Below the pieces are notes generated by a model. It was not told the DNA's origin, made no database searches, and was given only the letters and a program-made list of their open reading frames with translations. Positions 43,086 through 52,794 of a DNA stretch of 64,000 nucleotides are shown here, piece after piece; position 1 is the stretch's first letter; every line of letters starts with the position of its first letter. Both the position numbers and the translations under genes were made by a program. Source of the DNA: Paraburkholderia translucens (GTDB lineage: Bacteria; Pseudomonadota; Gammaproteobacteria; Burkholderiales; Burkholderiaceae); contig NZ_JAJITC010000006.1 in NCBI RefSeq assembly GCF_020881035.1, positions 248,001 through 312,000 of the forward strand, in the 5' to 3' direction.

Positions 43086-43499
43086 TCAGGGGCGATCGGC
43101 TTCCAGCTTACGGAAGCGCTCGACTTCCGGCCCCGGCTCGAAGTCGTCGAGTTCGAACAGTTGCCGTACTTCGATTTCGCCGTCGGCATGCTCACCGAAG
43201 GGCGCCGGAAAACGCCGCGCCCATTCCATCGCCTCATCGCGCGAGCGCACCTGGATCAGCGTGTAGCCGGCGATCAGTTCCTTGGTTTCCGCAAACGGAC
43301 CGTCGACGACGATCCGTTTGCCGCCGCTGTAGCGCACGCGCCAGCCTTTCGAGCTTGGCTGCAGGCCGGTCGCGTCGAGCAGCACGCCGGCCTTCGCGAG
43401 TTCTTCGTGGTACGCCCCCATCGCGGCGATCAGCGACGGCTCGGGCATTTCGCCGGCTTCGCTCGCGGCCGTGGCCTTGACGATGATCATGAATCGCAT
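43086..43499 (-). CDS. YCII/DGPF domain protein
   Basis: The 137-residue protein begins MRFMIIVKATAASEAGEMP and has the eponymous VVDGPFAETKELIAGY at about residue 72-87. This is a ferredoxin-like YCII fold often found next to ECF42 sigma factors, whose biochemical role is unresolved. ATG 43499 has AAGGAG upstream; the frame start at 43586 is rejected. It ends 77 bases before the sigma start, so both are probably in one transcript. Confidence 0.9.
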   Translation of the reverse strand: MRFMIIVKATAASEAGEMPEPSLIAAMGAYHEELAKAGVLLDATGLQPSSKGWRVRYSGGKRIVVDGPFAETKELIAGYTLIQVRSRDEAMEWARRFPAPFGEHADGEIEVRQLFELDDFEPGPEVERFRKLEADRP

Positions 43500-43679
43500 G
43501 TCGTTGCTCCTTGTTGTCGGCGGTTCGTTGCTAGTGGTTTCGTGTGAATCGCCTGGCGCGACCACACAGCCTTGCTCACTACCCACACGACGCGCGACGC
43601 GCTACCGGATCGACATGTGCGGCCGCCCCGACGCCCCAGGGAAAACACCGAAGCGGATGCGTTGGAGAGTCGCCCGTGG

Positions 43680-44033
43680 CTAGATGTAGCAAGGCCCGAG
43701 CTTGCGCACCTCGACCGTGCACCACGCCGCTGCCGGGCAGGCCTGCGCGATCGCCACGGCCTCTTCGCGGCTGTCACAGTTCAGCAGAAAGAAACCGCCG
43801 ATCATCTCCTTGGCCTCGGTGAACGGCCCGTCGACGAGCTTCGGCTCGCCACGGCGAACCTGCACGCGCACCGCGTCGTTGTGCGAAGTCAGCGACTCGA
43901 CAGCGAGCAGCTTGCCGCGCGCCTTCAGGTTCTCGGCGAAACGCACCATCTGGTCGTAGAGGTCGCGGCCCGCGGCTTCGCCGCGCTCCTCGCGTTGGTC
44001 CGTGGGTTCGACGATGAGCAGCATGTAGGACAT
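43680..44033 (-). CDS. Second YCII/DGPF domain protein
   Basis: The 117-residue protein starts MSYMLLIVEPTDQREERG and contains LVDGPFTEAKEMIGGFFLL. It is a paralogue of the neighbouring DGPF protein with the same fold. ATG 44033 has GGAG at 5 bases; the long upstream frame to 44291 is Arg/Ala-rich and has no support. It is the first gene of the order DGPF-DGPF-sigma on the minus strand. DGPF genes are known targets of their linked sigma factor, so autoregulation is likely. Confidence 0.88.
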   Translation of the reverse strand: MSYMLLIVEPTDQREERGEAAGRDLYDQMVRFAENLKARGKLLAVESLTSHNDAVRVQVRRGEPKLVDGPFTEAKEMIGGFFLLNCDSREEAVAIAQACPAAAWCTVEVRKLGPCYI

Positions 44034-44346
44034 GGGGACTCCGATATAGCCCGGCTGTATGCGCGGGTCGGCATGATCGCGACGACGGCGACGCCTGGCT
44101 TCGGCGGCAGGCAGGCAGGAGGCAGGCGAGCGGGCGACAGGTGCCGCCAGTCTAGCAAGCGGCAATCGCAGCGGCAAACGCGCGTCCCCGCGTAGATGCA
44201 GCGGCTGTGCGCGCCTTTTCCGGGCCCGCGAGAATGGGCTCGCGGCCGTCTCTACGGACACTCGTAACGGGGCTCCAGCGCCGCCCGCCACTTAGTGCTG
44301 CTCTTTCGTCTCGCGAATGTGACGACGTCCGATCGTCACCCGCGCG
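44034..44346. other. Intergenic region, nothing recognised
   Basis: These 313 bases between the second DGPF gene and the protease gene should contain the promoter of the DGPF-sigma unit. A short GGCAG-rich imperfect repeat occurs around 44100-44130. No convincing gene, promoter or terminator was found by eye. Confidence 0.5.
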
Positions 44347-45894
44347 TCACTTGACCTTCACCGAGACAAAGTTGCGCGCGTTGTCCCGCTGAATCAGAAC
44401 CGCGACCATTTTCTTCGCCTTCGCTTCGAGGGCGGCGGCCTGGTCCTGCGACTCGACCAGTGTGTCGTCGAGCGACACGACGATGTCGCCGACCTTGATG
44501 CCGGCGTTCGCCGCCGGCCCGCTCGATGCATCGACCATCAGACCGAGCGGCAAGCCGCTCTTGCGACGTTCGTCCTCGCTCAGCGGATGCGTCACTAGAC
44601 CGAGACGGTCCGCCGCGCCACTATCCGGCGGCACAGCAGTGACATGGGCAGCGGCAACCGGCGCGACATCGGCAGCGGCAGCGGCAGCGGTAGCGGCAGC
44701 GCCATCGTTCGTCGTCTCGCCCGGGAAGCTCGCCGTCGTGAGGCGCCGGCTGCGAATCAGCTTGAGTGTCGTCCTGGTTCCGGGCGGCACGGCGGCAAGC
44801 TGGTCGGCGAGCGCCGCCGACTGCTCGATTCGCTTGTCTCCGACCTGCAAAATCACGTCGCCCGCCTTGAGCCCGGCCGCGGCCGCCGGCGAACCGGCTT
44901 CGACCGTATCCACGAGCGCTCCGGCCGCGTGCGGTAAGCCGAGGGCCACCGCGAGCCCCGGGCTCACGTCCTCGACCTGCATGCCGAAGCTGTTCGCGCC
45001 TGCGGGCTTACCGCCATTGCCGGCGGTTCCGGGCGCCGGCTCGCGCTGGGACTGCACCTGCTCGCGGACCTGATTTGCCGCCTTGATCGGAATGCCGAAG
45101 GTCAGGCTCTCGTATCGATCACTGTCCGTGTAGACCTGCACGTCGATGCCGATCACCTCGCCCGCGCGGTTGAACAGAGGGCCGCCGGAGTTGTCGGGAT
45201 TGGCGGCGATTTCGGTCTGAAAAAACGGAAACGCGCTGCCGTTCGGCAGTATGCGCGTGGTGGCGCTGATGATGCCGGTCGTCACCGTGTTCTGGAATCC
45301 GTCGGGCGAACCGATCGACAGCACCGGCTCGCCGACCCGCACGCGAGACGAGTCGCCGAGCTTCACGGCCGGCAGCTTGTGAGCGTCGATCTGCAGCACG
45401 GCGACATCGCTTTGCGGGTCCACGGCAACGACCTGCGCCTTGAACTCGCGCTGGTCGGTCAGCCGGACCGTCACTTCTGCGGCGCTATCGACGACGTGCG
45501 CCGTGGTTAGGATCAGCCCGTCGGGGCTGATGATGAAGCCCGAGCCCCTGCCGGTCATCACGCTCGGTGCGCCGGCTTGAGCGTCGGGCGACGGCCGCGC
45601 GTCGCGTCTGAAGAACGCGAAGAACGGATCGCTGCTGTCGATGGCCTCTTGCTCAGGCGGCGAAACCTGTTCGCTCGCGACGCGCGCAGTCACGTTCACG
45701 ACTGCTGGCCCGTAACGTTCGGCGAAGGTCGAGAAGTCAGCGGGCGCGACAGCGGCGGGCGTGGGGGCGGGGCGATTATCGGCGGCCGCCGGGACTGGCG
45801 TGGCGGCGCTAGCGTGCAGGCAAAAAGCGTAGGCAAAGGTCAAGGCGATCGCCGCCGCAGGGCGACTGGTGCGGGCAAAGATGCGGTGGAGCAC
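44347..45894 (-). CDS. DegP/HtrA-like periplasmic serine protease with two PDZ domains
   Basis: The 515-residue protein has a signal peptide (AIALTFAYAFCLHASA), a trypsin-like domain with H133 (TTAHVVD), D163 (SDVAVLQ) and S236 (DNSGGPLF), and two PDZ domains (about 300-395 and 420-515). It degrades or chaperones misfolded envelope proteins. The residue two before the nucleophile is Asp instead of the near-invariant Gly of GNSGG, which shapes the oxyanion hole, so activity may be altered. An Ala-rich linker separates the PDZ domains. The start is GTG 45894 with GGAGG at 6 bases; the frame opens at 45963. Confidence 0.88.
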   Translation of the reverse strand: MLHRIFARTSRPAAAIALTFAYAFCLHASAATPVPAAADNRPAPTPAAVAPADFSTFAERYGPAVVNVTARVASEQVSPPEQEAIDSSDPFFAFFRRDARPSPDAQAGAPSVMTGRGSGFIISPDGLILTTAHVVDSAAEVTVRLTDQREFKAQVVAVDPQSDVAVLQIDAHKLPAVKLGDSSRVRVGEPVLSIGSPDGFQNTVTTGIISATTRILPNGSAFPFFQTEIAANPDNSGGPLFNRAGEVIGIDVQVYTDSDRYESLTFGIPIKAANQVREQVQSQREPAPGTAGNGGKPAGANSFGMQVEDVSPGLAVALGLPHAAGALVDTVEAGSPAAAAGLKAGDVILQVGDKRIEQSAALADQLAAVPPGTRTTLKLIRSRRLTTASFPGETTNDGAAATAAAAAADVAPVAAAHVTAVPPDSGAADRLGLVTHPLSEDERRKSGLPLGLMVDASSGPAANAGIKVGDIVVSLDDTLVESQDQAAALEAKAKKMVAVLIQRDNARNFVSVKVK

Positions 45895-46731
45895 AGCACA
45901 CCTCCGATGGTCATCGTGCCGGCAAGTGGACACGCGTTGCGATGACGACAATCGGATGCCCACAAAAATATAGTAGTCGCACAGCGAGCCGAATGGGCGA
46001 AACGATCGCGTCCTGACGCATCTTGCGAAGTGCGGGCCGCCGTGGACATGACGCTTTACATCGGCGGCCCAGAGATACGCGCTTGCGATCTGAACGACAT
46101 CGGCCGTACATCTCCGACGAAAAAAAAGCCCTGTTCCGCGAGGAACAGGGCTGACAGGATGGAACAGTCGAGCAGGCGCGTGGATGCCTGCCGACCCATA
46201 GCCATCTAACCTGCAAGGCTACTGCTTACATGAAACTTCACCTGGTACTGCAATACACATTTGCTGCACCTGCAATTTCTACGGCTCGACAGCAACCTTC
46301 AGACTGTCGATTCAAATCACCACTTCAATTGCGACTGCTTTGCGCGCTTCTAGTGCGCCTACTGCGGACTGCATGCTACGAATTGCTGACTGCTATCAAC
46401 GGTACGGTTCAAACACGACGTGAGGGGAAGATCGCGTCGATGGAGTTCGGTGCTTTGTCGCTCCATGGAAAACAGTGTAGCTGCGCACGCGCGAATGCAA
46501 TTGCTCGAAGCGAGGGACTTTGGCGCGCTAATTTGGCGAATCGATGTAACAGCAGGGCTTCAGATCGGGCGACAATAACGGGTGTGTGACGGTGAATAAA
46601 GGACTGCACCGAAACGGTGTTGCAGGAAACTTGCACGCAAACACACGAAGTGCCGCGTCTCGCGGCGCGCGCCGGCGCAACGCGAAGCAGAACGTATGTC
46701 GGATCAAAACTGATACGGAACGAGCCTGGCA
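45895..46731. other. Long gene-poor region with a minus-strand terminator
   Basis: These 837 bases between the divergent protease and DOPA-dioxygenase genes contain no convincing gene. Frames in 46230-46732 lack ribosome binding sites and sensible products. The segment 46200-46620 is less GC-rich than its surroundings. The one strong element is an intrinsic terminator (46120-46152, minus strand) with no gene in front of it, so a non-coding RNA or attenuated leader is likely. Confidence 0.6.
46120..46152 (-). terminator. Strong Rho-independent terminator without an obvious gene
   Basis: On the minus strand an 11-bp perfect stem (plus-strand 46127-46137 with 46142-46152, loop GCGA) is followed by at least seven T. 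It stops leftward transcription 226 bases before the protease start codon. It could end a small RNA starting around 46250 or be an attenuator in the protease leader. Confidence 0.85.
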
Positions 46732-47094
46732 ATGAACTCAGATATGAACTTTCGCGATGCTTCAGCTATAGAGAGCTGGCACGCGCACATTTATTTCGAC
46801 GCGGCGAGCCGCGACGCCGCCTGGGCGTTTCGCGAGCAGATCGACGCACATTGGGGCGACAAGCTGCAGATCGGCCGATTTCATGAAAGGCCGGTCGGCC
46901 CGCATCCGATGTGGTCGTATCAACTCGCGTTCGCGCACACGCTGTTCGCCGACGTGGTGGGCTGGCTCACGCTCAATCACGGCGCGCTCGATGTCTTTCT
47001 GCACCCGAATACCGGCGACGCGCTGCGCGACCACCGCGACGCGGCTGTATGGATCGGGCACTCGCACGAACTCATTTTGAACGCGCTGCTATGA
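46732..47094 (+). CDS. DOPA 4,5-dioxygenase family protein
   Basis: The 120-residue protein has the family histidines: WHAHIYFD (residues about 16-23), HERPVGPHPMWSYQLAF near 51-67 and HPNTGD plus IGHSHEL near the C-terminus. Such small ferredoxin-like proteins bind iron and are related to fungal/plant DOPA 4,5-extradiol dioxygenase. Bacterial members are of unknown substrate, probably catechols. ATG 46732 follows a weak purine stretch. It is convergent with the HiPIP gene. Confidence 0.88.
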   Translation: MNSDMNFRDASAIESWHAHIYFDAASRDAAWAFREQIDAHWGDKLQIGRFHERPVGPHPMWSYQLAFAHTLFADVVGWLTLNHGALDVFLHPNTGDALRDHRDAAVWIGHSHELILNALL

Positions 47095-47122
47095 CGGCGA
47101 CGCGATCGACGCGGCGTCGCGC

Positions 47123-47443
47123 TCACATGTTCGTGTAGGCGCTACACCAGCCGCGCGACGCGACCTGCTTGTTGCCGAACAGTGTGCAGCCGCCGTATGC
47201 ATCCGAGGCCTTGCCCTGGAACAGCGAGCAGTTCGCGCACGATTGCCCGGCCGCGAAGTTCGGGAATCTGGCCTTGTCGACCTTCGACGCATCTTCCGTA
47301 TAGCCGACCGCCTGCGCCTGCGGATCGCTCTCGCTCAGCGCGTTGGGAACGGTCGCGGCCAACGCGACGCGCGACAGCGCGAGCGAGGAGCCGACGCCCG
47401 CGCTCAACAACAGGAAATGGCGGCGCGATGCTTTCATTTTCAT
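47123..47443 (-). CDS. High-potential iron-sulfur protein (HiPIP)
   Basis: The 106-residue protein has a Tat signal (ASRRHFLLLSAGVG, cleavage near VALA) and four cysteines in the order C-x2-C-x16-C-x13-C (SCANCSLF, GGCTLFG, RGWCSAY) that bind one 4Fe-4S cluster. HiPIPs are soluble periplasmic electron carriers. ATG 47443 follows GAGG. It lies 167 bases behind the PepSY gene on the same strand and may be expressed separately. Confidence 0.92.
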   Translation of the reverse strand: MKMKASRRHFLLLSAGVGSSLALSRVALAATVPNALSESDPQAQAVGYTEDASKVDKARFPNFAAGQSCANCSLFQGKASDAYGGCTLFGNKQVASRGWCSAYTNM

Positions 47444-47610
47444 TTGCCTCTGTATGGGGACGACGACTGCGCTCAACCGGGAAACCCGGGAGAGGTCATC
47501 GTCAGGTGGTGGCAGAGCGAGCCGAAGTGGGTCTGCGGCGATTCTAGCGCGTGCCGGTGACAGCCTGCCCGCGATCGCGCAGGCTTCATCCGATGCGTGG
47601 CGTTGCGCGC

Positions 47611-48333
47611 TTACATCGTCCCCAAGACCACCGCCACCGCAATCGATGCCGCCACCAGCGCGAGCCCGGCCGTCTTGCGCCTGTTCAGCTCGGTCCACAG
47701 CAGCACCCCGGTCAGCGACAGCAGAATCAGACTGCCCGCGAGCGTGTCGATCAGCAGCACCCAACCGATGCTCAAGCCCACACCCTTGTGCAGATTCGTC
47801 AGCGTTGCCAGAAAGGTGTTCGCGCTGCGCTTGATCGTCACCGTGTGATTGCCGACCCAGTATTCGACAGACGTGTTTTCCTTCGGCGACGCGAAATTCA
47901 GCTGCCAATGCTCGGGTTGGACGACACTGCGATCGCCCCACGCCACCGCATGCTCGGGCTCCTTCTGCACGCGGCCCGGGTTGCCCGCGATCTTCAGCTC
48001 CTGCCTGAGCCAGTTCGCGAGCTCGTGCGGTGTCTCAGGCGCCGGTTGCGGCAAAGGCACCTGCATCACCGACACCTGCGGCTCGCCGGTCGATACCCTC
48101 AGCGGGCCGCCGCGATGATTCAGAAAGAACCCGGTGGTGCCGAACAGCAGACCGAGGGCCGCCCCCCACAGTCCGACCCATCCATGCACCTTGCGCAGCC
48201 ACTTGATGAAGGCCGCGCGACGCGAGCGCTGCTGGCGCGATTTCGGCTCATTGCCATCGAACCCGCGCGGTTCGTGCGCCTCATGTTCGCCGGCTGCGGG
48301 CGGTTGAATGTCAATCGTGTCCGGTCCGCTCAC
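47611..48333 (-). CDS. PepSY-associated membrane protein
   Basis: The 240-residue protein has a charged N-terminus, a first helix preceded by [19 protein letters not shown] (residues about 44-70), a periplasmic PepSY-like part (about 75-180) and two C-terminal helices ([38 protein letters not shown]). HxW/HKGVGLS patterns are typical of PepSY-associated TM proteins linked to siderophore receptors, thought to act in periplasmic iron reduction. Its start overlaps the hydroxylase stop by 4 bases, showing translational coupling. Confidence 0.85.
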   Translation of the reverse strand: MSGPDTIDIQPPAAGEHEAHEPRGFDGNEPKSRQQRSRRAAFIKWLRKVHGWVGLWGAALGLLFGTTGFFLNHRGGPLRVSTGEPQVSVMQVPLPQPAPETPHELANWLRQELKIAGNPGRVQKEPEHAVAWGDRSVVQPEHWQLNFASPKENTSVEYWVGNHTVTIKRSANTFLATLTNLHKGVGLSIGWVLLIDTLAGSLILLSLTGVLLWTELNRRKTAGLALVAASIAVAVVLGTM

Positions 48334-49013
48334 GTTTCACTCCAGCTACGCAACAGATTGTGATAACAACCGACGAGGCTGCGCCGGGCAGTCTCGTCGG
48401 CATGGGTGGCATTGAGCCGTTGAATCGCGGTGTCCATGTCGAACAGCAGCGCGCGATGCGTGTCGCTGCGCACGAGGCTCTGCACCCAGAAGAAGCTCGC
48501 CACGCGCGCGCCGCGCGTGACCGGCGTGACCTGATGCAGGCTCGTCGCCGGATAGACGATCATGTCCCCGGCCGGCAGCTTCACCTGCTGCACGCCGTAG
48601 GTGTCTTCGATCACGAGTTCGCCGCCGTCGTATTCGTCTGGGGCGCTCAGAAACAGCGTCACCGAAACGTCGGTGCGCAGCTTCACGCCGTTCGGCAGCA
48701 CGCGCACCGCGCCATCGACGTGACTGCCGAACTGCATGCCGCCCTCGTAGCGATTGAAGAGCGGCGGATAGACCTGGTTCGGCAGCACCGCGCTGATGAA
48801 TAGCGGATTGCGTTCGATCGCCGCGAGAATCACGTCGCCGAGTTCGCGGGCGAGCGTCGAATGTTCGGCGATCTGCTGGTTGCGCTTGACCGGCGCGCCC
48901 TGATAGCCGGCGGTCGCGCGACCGTCGACCCACGCATCGCCGGCTTGATCGAGCCGCGCGCGCATGACGGCCAATTGCCCGACGTCCAGTACCTTCGGAA
49001 TGTGCAGCAGCAT
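48330..49013 (-). CDS. piuC: PKHD-type Fe(II)/2-oxoglutarate hydroxylase
   Basis: The 227-residue protein has H98-x-D100 (GSHVDGA) and H160 ([11 protein letters not shown]) for iron, and R170 for 2-oxoglutarate. The start [10 protein letters not shown] and the fold match PiuC/YbiX. It is a cytosolic oxygenase found next to TonB-dependent catecholate receptors and induced by iron limitation; its substrate is unknown. It starts 19 bases after the receptor stop. Confidence 0.92.
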   Translation of the reverse strand: MLLHIPKVLDVGQLAVMRARLDQAGDAWVDGRATAGYQGAPVKRNQQIAEHSTLARELGDVILAAIERNPLFISAVLPNQVYPPLFNRYEGGMQFGSHVDGAVRVLPNGVKLRTDVSVTLFLSAPDEYDGGELVIEDTYGVQQVKLPAGDMIVYPATSLHQVTPVTRGARVASFFWVQSLVRSDTHRALLFDMDTAIQRLNATHADETARRSLVGCYHNLLRSWSET

Positions 49014-49032
49014 GGTGTGTCCTTCGCGTGTA

Positions 49033-51240
49033 TCAAAAGCGGTAGTTGACGGTCGCCAGCAGCGTACGGCCGATGCCCGGCACCGAACGTCCGCCGTCCG
49101 ACGGAATCAGCGCGTCGTAGTAATACTTGTTGGTCAGGTTCAGCAGGTTCAGGCGCACGTCGTACTTCTTCGCGTGATAGGCCGCGGTCGCGTCCCAACG
49201 CGTGTAGCCCGGCACCTTCACGTAGTTCGTGTTCGACGCATAACGCGGCGACATATAGATCGGACCGCCGCCGATTTCCCAGTGCGGTGTGATTGCGTAC
49301 GTGGTCCAGAACGTCAGCGTATTGCGCGGCGTGTTGGCCGGCGTGTGGCCCTGCGTGCCGTCGGCCGCCTTCAGGATCGTCGCGTCCATGTAGGTGTAGC
49401 CGCCGAAAATCTGCCACTTGTCGGTGATGTACCCGGATACGCCCGCCTGAAAGCCGTCAACGCGAATGTCACCGGCCAGTTGGTACTCGGTCGGCGACAC
49501 CTGCGTGCGCGCGTTGTCCTTTTCCTCGCGGAACAACGCCGAGCTCAGCGAGATGTTGCCGCCGAACAGATCCCACTTGCCGCCGATTTCATAGGACTTC
49601 GTCGATTCGGGCGCGAGGTTCTGCGTGAGGTTCGTGACCGTCAGCGTTTCGAGCGACGGGTTGAACGAGGTGCCGTACGACACGTAGTAGGACTGCCAGT
49701 CGGTCGGCTGATAGATGACGCCCGTGCGCACGCTCGTGAAGTAGTTGGTCTGGCTCGCGTAAGCCGGGGCGCTGATCGTATTGCGGATCGACGCCGAGAA
49801 CCGATCCCAGCGCACGCCGCCAATCAGCTTCCAGTGCGGCGTCAGCGTGATCGTGTCGTTCAGGTAAGCGGCGATTTCGTTCGCGCTCGAATCGGCGTGG
49901 TTGGCGACCGTCGTCGTCACGTTCGACGGCGTGCCCATGATCGGCGGATTGAGCATCGGCACGATCGGGAGGTTGTTGCGCGTGTACGCCTGGTTCGTAT
50001 AGCTGTCGTGGCCCACTTCGACACCGGCGATCAGGTCATGCCGGATCGGCCCGGTGTTTAATTTGTATTCGAGCATCGTGTCGTTGTAGATCGCGTGATT
50101 CTCGATCACCCGGTCGTGACTCTGCAGCTTGATGAACAGTTGCGACGGCGACAGCGTCGTGAAGTTGCCGTTGCTCAACGCGGGGCTCGACGACAGCGGC
50201 CCGGTCAGCACCGCTTGCGGCGCGGTTTCGCGCGCGTCGGTCATCGAGTGCGAGATCTGCGTCTGGTTCGTCAGCGTGAGGTCACCGGAGAACTTGTGCT
50301 TGATGGCCGCGTTGAAGATCTGCACGTCCTGGATCGTGCGGTCGCTGGTCAGGCCGTAGAACGTGTTCTTCGGCACCGGCGCCGGGCGGCCGTTCAGCGC
50401 CTGGATGCCATAGTCGGGCATGTCGTGGTTGCGCTGAATCAGCGCGGACAGCGTGATTTCGGTCGGCGTGCCGATGCCGAACCGCAGTTCCGGCGCGACG
50501 CCGAAGTCCTTGTTCTTCATCACGTCGCGCGTCGAACCGAGGCTTTGGCCGAATGCGTTCAGGCGGATCGCCGAGGTATCGGTCAGTTTGTGGTTTACGT
50601 CGACGGTGGAGCGGTAACGGTCGTCGGTGCCGATCATGCCGGAGACTTCCGCCGAGTCAGTCAGGCTCGCCTTCTTGCTGACCTGGTTGATCACGCCGCC
50701 GGTCGAGCCCCGGCCGAACAGCATCGACGAAGGACCGTACAGCACTTCGAGCGATTCGAGGTCGAACGTGTCGCGGTAGTACTGATTGCGGTCGCGAAAG
50801 CCGTCCCGATAGATGTCGTTCTGCGCAGTGAAACCGCGCAGATTGATGTTGTTGCCGATCTGGCCGCCTTCGGCCGCGCCGATCGTCACGCCGGGCGCGT
50901 TGCGCAGCGCATCCGTAAACGACGTCGCGCCCTGCGACGCCAGCAGGTCGCGGTTGATCACGGTGACGGTCTGCGGTATGTCGCGCAGCGCGGTCGGCGT
51001 TTTCGCGCCGACGCTCGCGCGGTCGGCCTGGAAGTCCTGCCGGGCGGCTTGAGCCTGTACGCCTATGGTTGGCAGCGTCTGTGCGTCGCCGGTGGGCGCG
51101 TCGTTTCGTGCGTTCGCCGGTGTGCTGGCGGCGGCCGGTTGAGTTGCGCTTTGCGGAGCGCTTTGCGCGAGCGCCGGAGGCGCAAAAGGAATGGCAAAAG
51201 CGAGCGCCAGCGCTGTCGCCAGCGGCGTGTGATTGAGCAT
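49033..51240 (-). CDS. TonB-dependent siderophore receptor (catecholate type)
   Basis: The 735-residue protein has a signal peptide ([18 protein letters not shown]), a plug domain ([38 protein letters not shown]-type [21 protein letters not shown]) and a 22-strand barrel ending in [14 protein letters not shown] with the terminal Phe. The plug motifs fit the PiuA/Fiu group for monomeric catechols and catecholate siderophores. A Fur-like site lies 130 bases upstream. It heads the operon receptor-piuC-PepSY. Confidence 0.93.
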   Translation of the reverse strand: MLNHTPLATALALAFAIPFAPPALAQSAPQSATQPAAASTPANARNDAPTGDAQTLPTIGVQAQAARQDFQADRASVGAKTPTALRDIPQTVTVINRDLLASQGATSFTDALRNAPGVTIGAAEGGQIGNNINLRGFTAQNDIYRDGFRDRNQYYRDTFDLESLEVLYGPSSMLFGRGSTGGVINQVSKKASLTDSAEVSGMIGTDDRYRSTVDVNHKLTDTSAIRLNAFGQSLGSTRDVMKNKDFGVAPELRFGIGTPTEITLSALIQRNHDMPDYGIQALNGRPAPVPKNTFYGLTSDRTIQDVQIFNAAIKHKFSGDLTLTNQTQISHSMTDARETAPQAVLTGPLSSSPALSNGNFTTLSPSQLFIKLQSHDRVIENHAIYNDTMLEYKLNTGPIRHDLIAGVEVGHDSYTNQAYTRNNLPIVPMLNPPIMGTPSNVTTTVANHADSSANEIAAYLNDTITLTPHWKLIGGVRWDRFSASIRNTISAPAYASQTNYFTSVRTGVIYQPTDWQSYYVSYGTSFNPSLETLTVTNLTQNLAPESTKSYEIGGKWDLFGGNISLSSALFREEKDNARTQVSPTEYQLAGDIRVDGFQAGVSGYITDKWQIFGGYTYMDATILKAADGTQGHTPANTPRNTLTFWTTYAITPHWEIGGGPIYMSPRYASNTNYVKVPGYTRWDATAAYHAKKYDVRLNLLNLTNKYYYDALIPSDGGRSVPGIGRTLLATVNYRF

Positions 51241-51371
51241 GGAAATCCCGTCAGAAATGCGACTGTCAAATTCGCATCACCGACGCCGAATTCATGACAA
51301 AGCCGCAAATGGCTGGCTGCCGCTCTCCGTTGTGTGAGATGGAGATGACGGGATGGCTGGCTGGGTTTAAA

Positions 51372-51386
51372 TGAGAATCGCTATCA
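51372..51386. promoter_or_regulatory. Fur box between the TonB receptor and an aldo/keto reductase
   Basis: TGAGAAT-C-GCTATCA matches the 7-1-7 Fur consensus TGATAAT-N-ATTATCA at 11 of 14 positions, and the flanks (A-rich/T-rich) extend the match. It lies about 130 bases from both divergent starts, so Fur could repress the receptor operon and perhaps the reductase. Confidence 0.75.
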
Positions 51387-51518
51387 TTTCACATCTTTAG
51401 GAAGTCAGCAATCGCGGTGTGCGTCGGACACGGCGAATCGCGACTCGGTTTATCCTTTTTACAACACCGCTGTTTAATCAGTTCAGAAGCGGTTTCTTTC
51501 CTCTCTGGAGTCGACCTT

Positions 51519-52514
51519 ATGCAATTTCGCCAGTTCGGCCGCACCGGCCTGACCGTTTCGCGCCTGTGTCTCGGCACCATGACCTTTGGCCTGCAAACCG
51601 AAGAAGCTGCATCGCACCGCATCCTCGATACGGCCGCGGACGCCGGGGTCAATTTCATCGATACGGCGAACGTCTACCCGCTTGGCGGCGGCGAAGATCT
51701 GGCCGGACGCACCGAGGAGATCGTCGGACGTTGGCTGAAGGGTAAGCGTGAGCGCTTCATCGTCGCGACCAAGGCGGTCGGCAAGATGGGGCCCGCCGCG
51801 TGGGATCAGGGCGCCTCGCGCAAGCACCTGCTCGATGCGATCGACGCGTCGCTGCGCCGCCTGGGCACCGACTACGTCGACCTGTACCAGCTCCATTCCG
51901 ACGACGCGGCGACGCCGCTCGACGAAACGCTCGAAGCGCTCGATGTGATCGTGCGCTCAGGCAAGGCGCGTTATATCGGCGTGTCGAACTTTCTCGCGTA
52001 CCGGCTCGCGCGGGCGTTGGGCCGCGCGGATGTGCTGCGCGTCGCGCGCTTCGTGTCGATCCAGCCGCGCTACAACCTGCTGTTTCGCCAGATCGAGCGT
52101 GAGCTGCTGCCGTTGGCCGCCGAGGAGCAACTAGCCGTGATGCCGTATAACCCGCTCGCGGGCGGCCTGCTCACCGGCAAGCACCGGCTCGACGCGACGC
52201 CCGCCGAAGGGCGCTTCACCGAAAGCGTCGGCAAGGCCGGAGCGATGTATCAGGAGCGCTACTGGCACGAGCGCGAGTTCGACACGATCGACAAGTTGAA
52301 GGCGATCGCCGCGCCGACCGGCGAGTCGCTGGCGAAGGTGTCGCTGGCGTGGGTGCTTGCGAATCCGCTGGTTACGTCGGCGATCATCGGCGCGAGCCGC
52401 GCGGAGCAATTGAGCGATACGCTCGCAGCGGCCGAGTTCAAACTCGATGACGCGATCAAGACGCAGCTCGATGAAGCGAGCGCGCAGTATCGGTGGGGAG
52501 ATGCGGTGCGCTAG
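51519..52514 (+). CDS. Aldo/keto reductase
   Basis: The 331-residue protein begins MQFRQFGRTGLTVSRLCLGTMTFG and has NFIDTANVYPLGGGEDLAGRTEE (catalytic Asp/Tyr) and ALVTSAIIGASRAEQ (NADP site). It is a cytosolic NADP(H)-dependent carbonyl reductase of the AKR family, not closely similar to the one at 5.7 kb. ATG 51519 follows GGAG at 8 bases. It shares an upstream region containing a Fur box with the TonB receptor, which might make it iron-responsive. Confidence 0.87.
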   Translation: MQFRQFGRTGLTVSRLCLGTMTFGLQTEEAASHRILDTAADAGVNFIDTANVYPLGGGEDLAGRTEEIVGRWLKGKRERFIVATKAVGKMGPAAWDQGASRKHLLDAIDASLRRLGTDYVDLYQLHSDDAATPLDETLEALDVIVRSGKARYIGVSNFLAYRLARALGRADVLRVARFVSIQPRYNLLFRQIERELLPLAAEEQLAVMPYNPLAGGLLTGKHRLDATPAEGRFTESVGKAGAMYQERYWHEREFDTIDKLKAIAAPTGESLAKVSLAWVLANPLVTSAIIGASRAEQLSDTLAAAEFKLDDAIKTQLDEASAQYRWGDAVR

Positions 52515-52794
52515 GCGCCTTGCGGAACATCACGCGCGGTTGGCGGTCGGCCGCGCATTTTCAGCGTTCGTGGCGCAGCGCGGTGGATGCAAGTCATTGG
52601 GAGGCTCTGGGTTTGGAGGTGCCGTTGAGAGCTTTGCAATTCATACAGCAACGATGACGAAAATGTTGTTTTGAGATGAAAGAGGCGGCATATTGCGCAC
52701 GGGGCTGCGCGAATCAAACAGATAGCTATCCTACGCGATTGATTGATTCATACTCGCGCATCCTCTCGTTCAAAGAATAATTGGAGCTGCCTGA

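Noticed and set aside
46230..46732. Frames of about 107-119 codons on both strands upstream of the DOPA-dioxygenase gene
   Set aside because: No ribosome binding site, unlikely composition, and no resemblance to any family.
5723..52514. The two aldo/keto reductases as recent duplicates
   Set aside because: They share only family motifs and differ over most of their length, so they are old paralogues.
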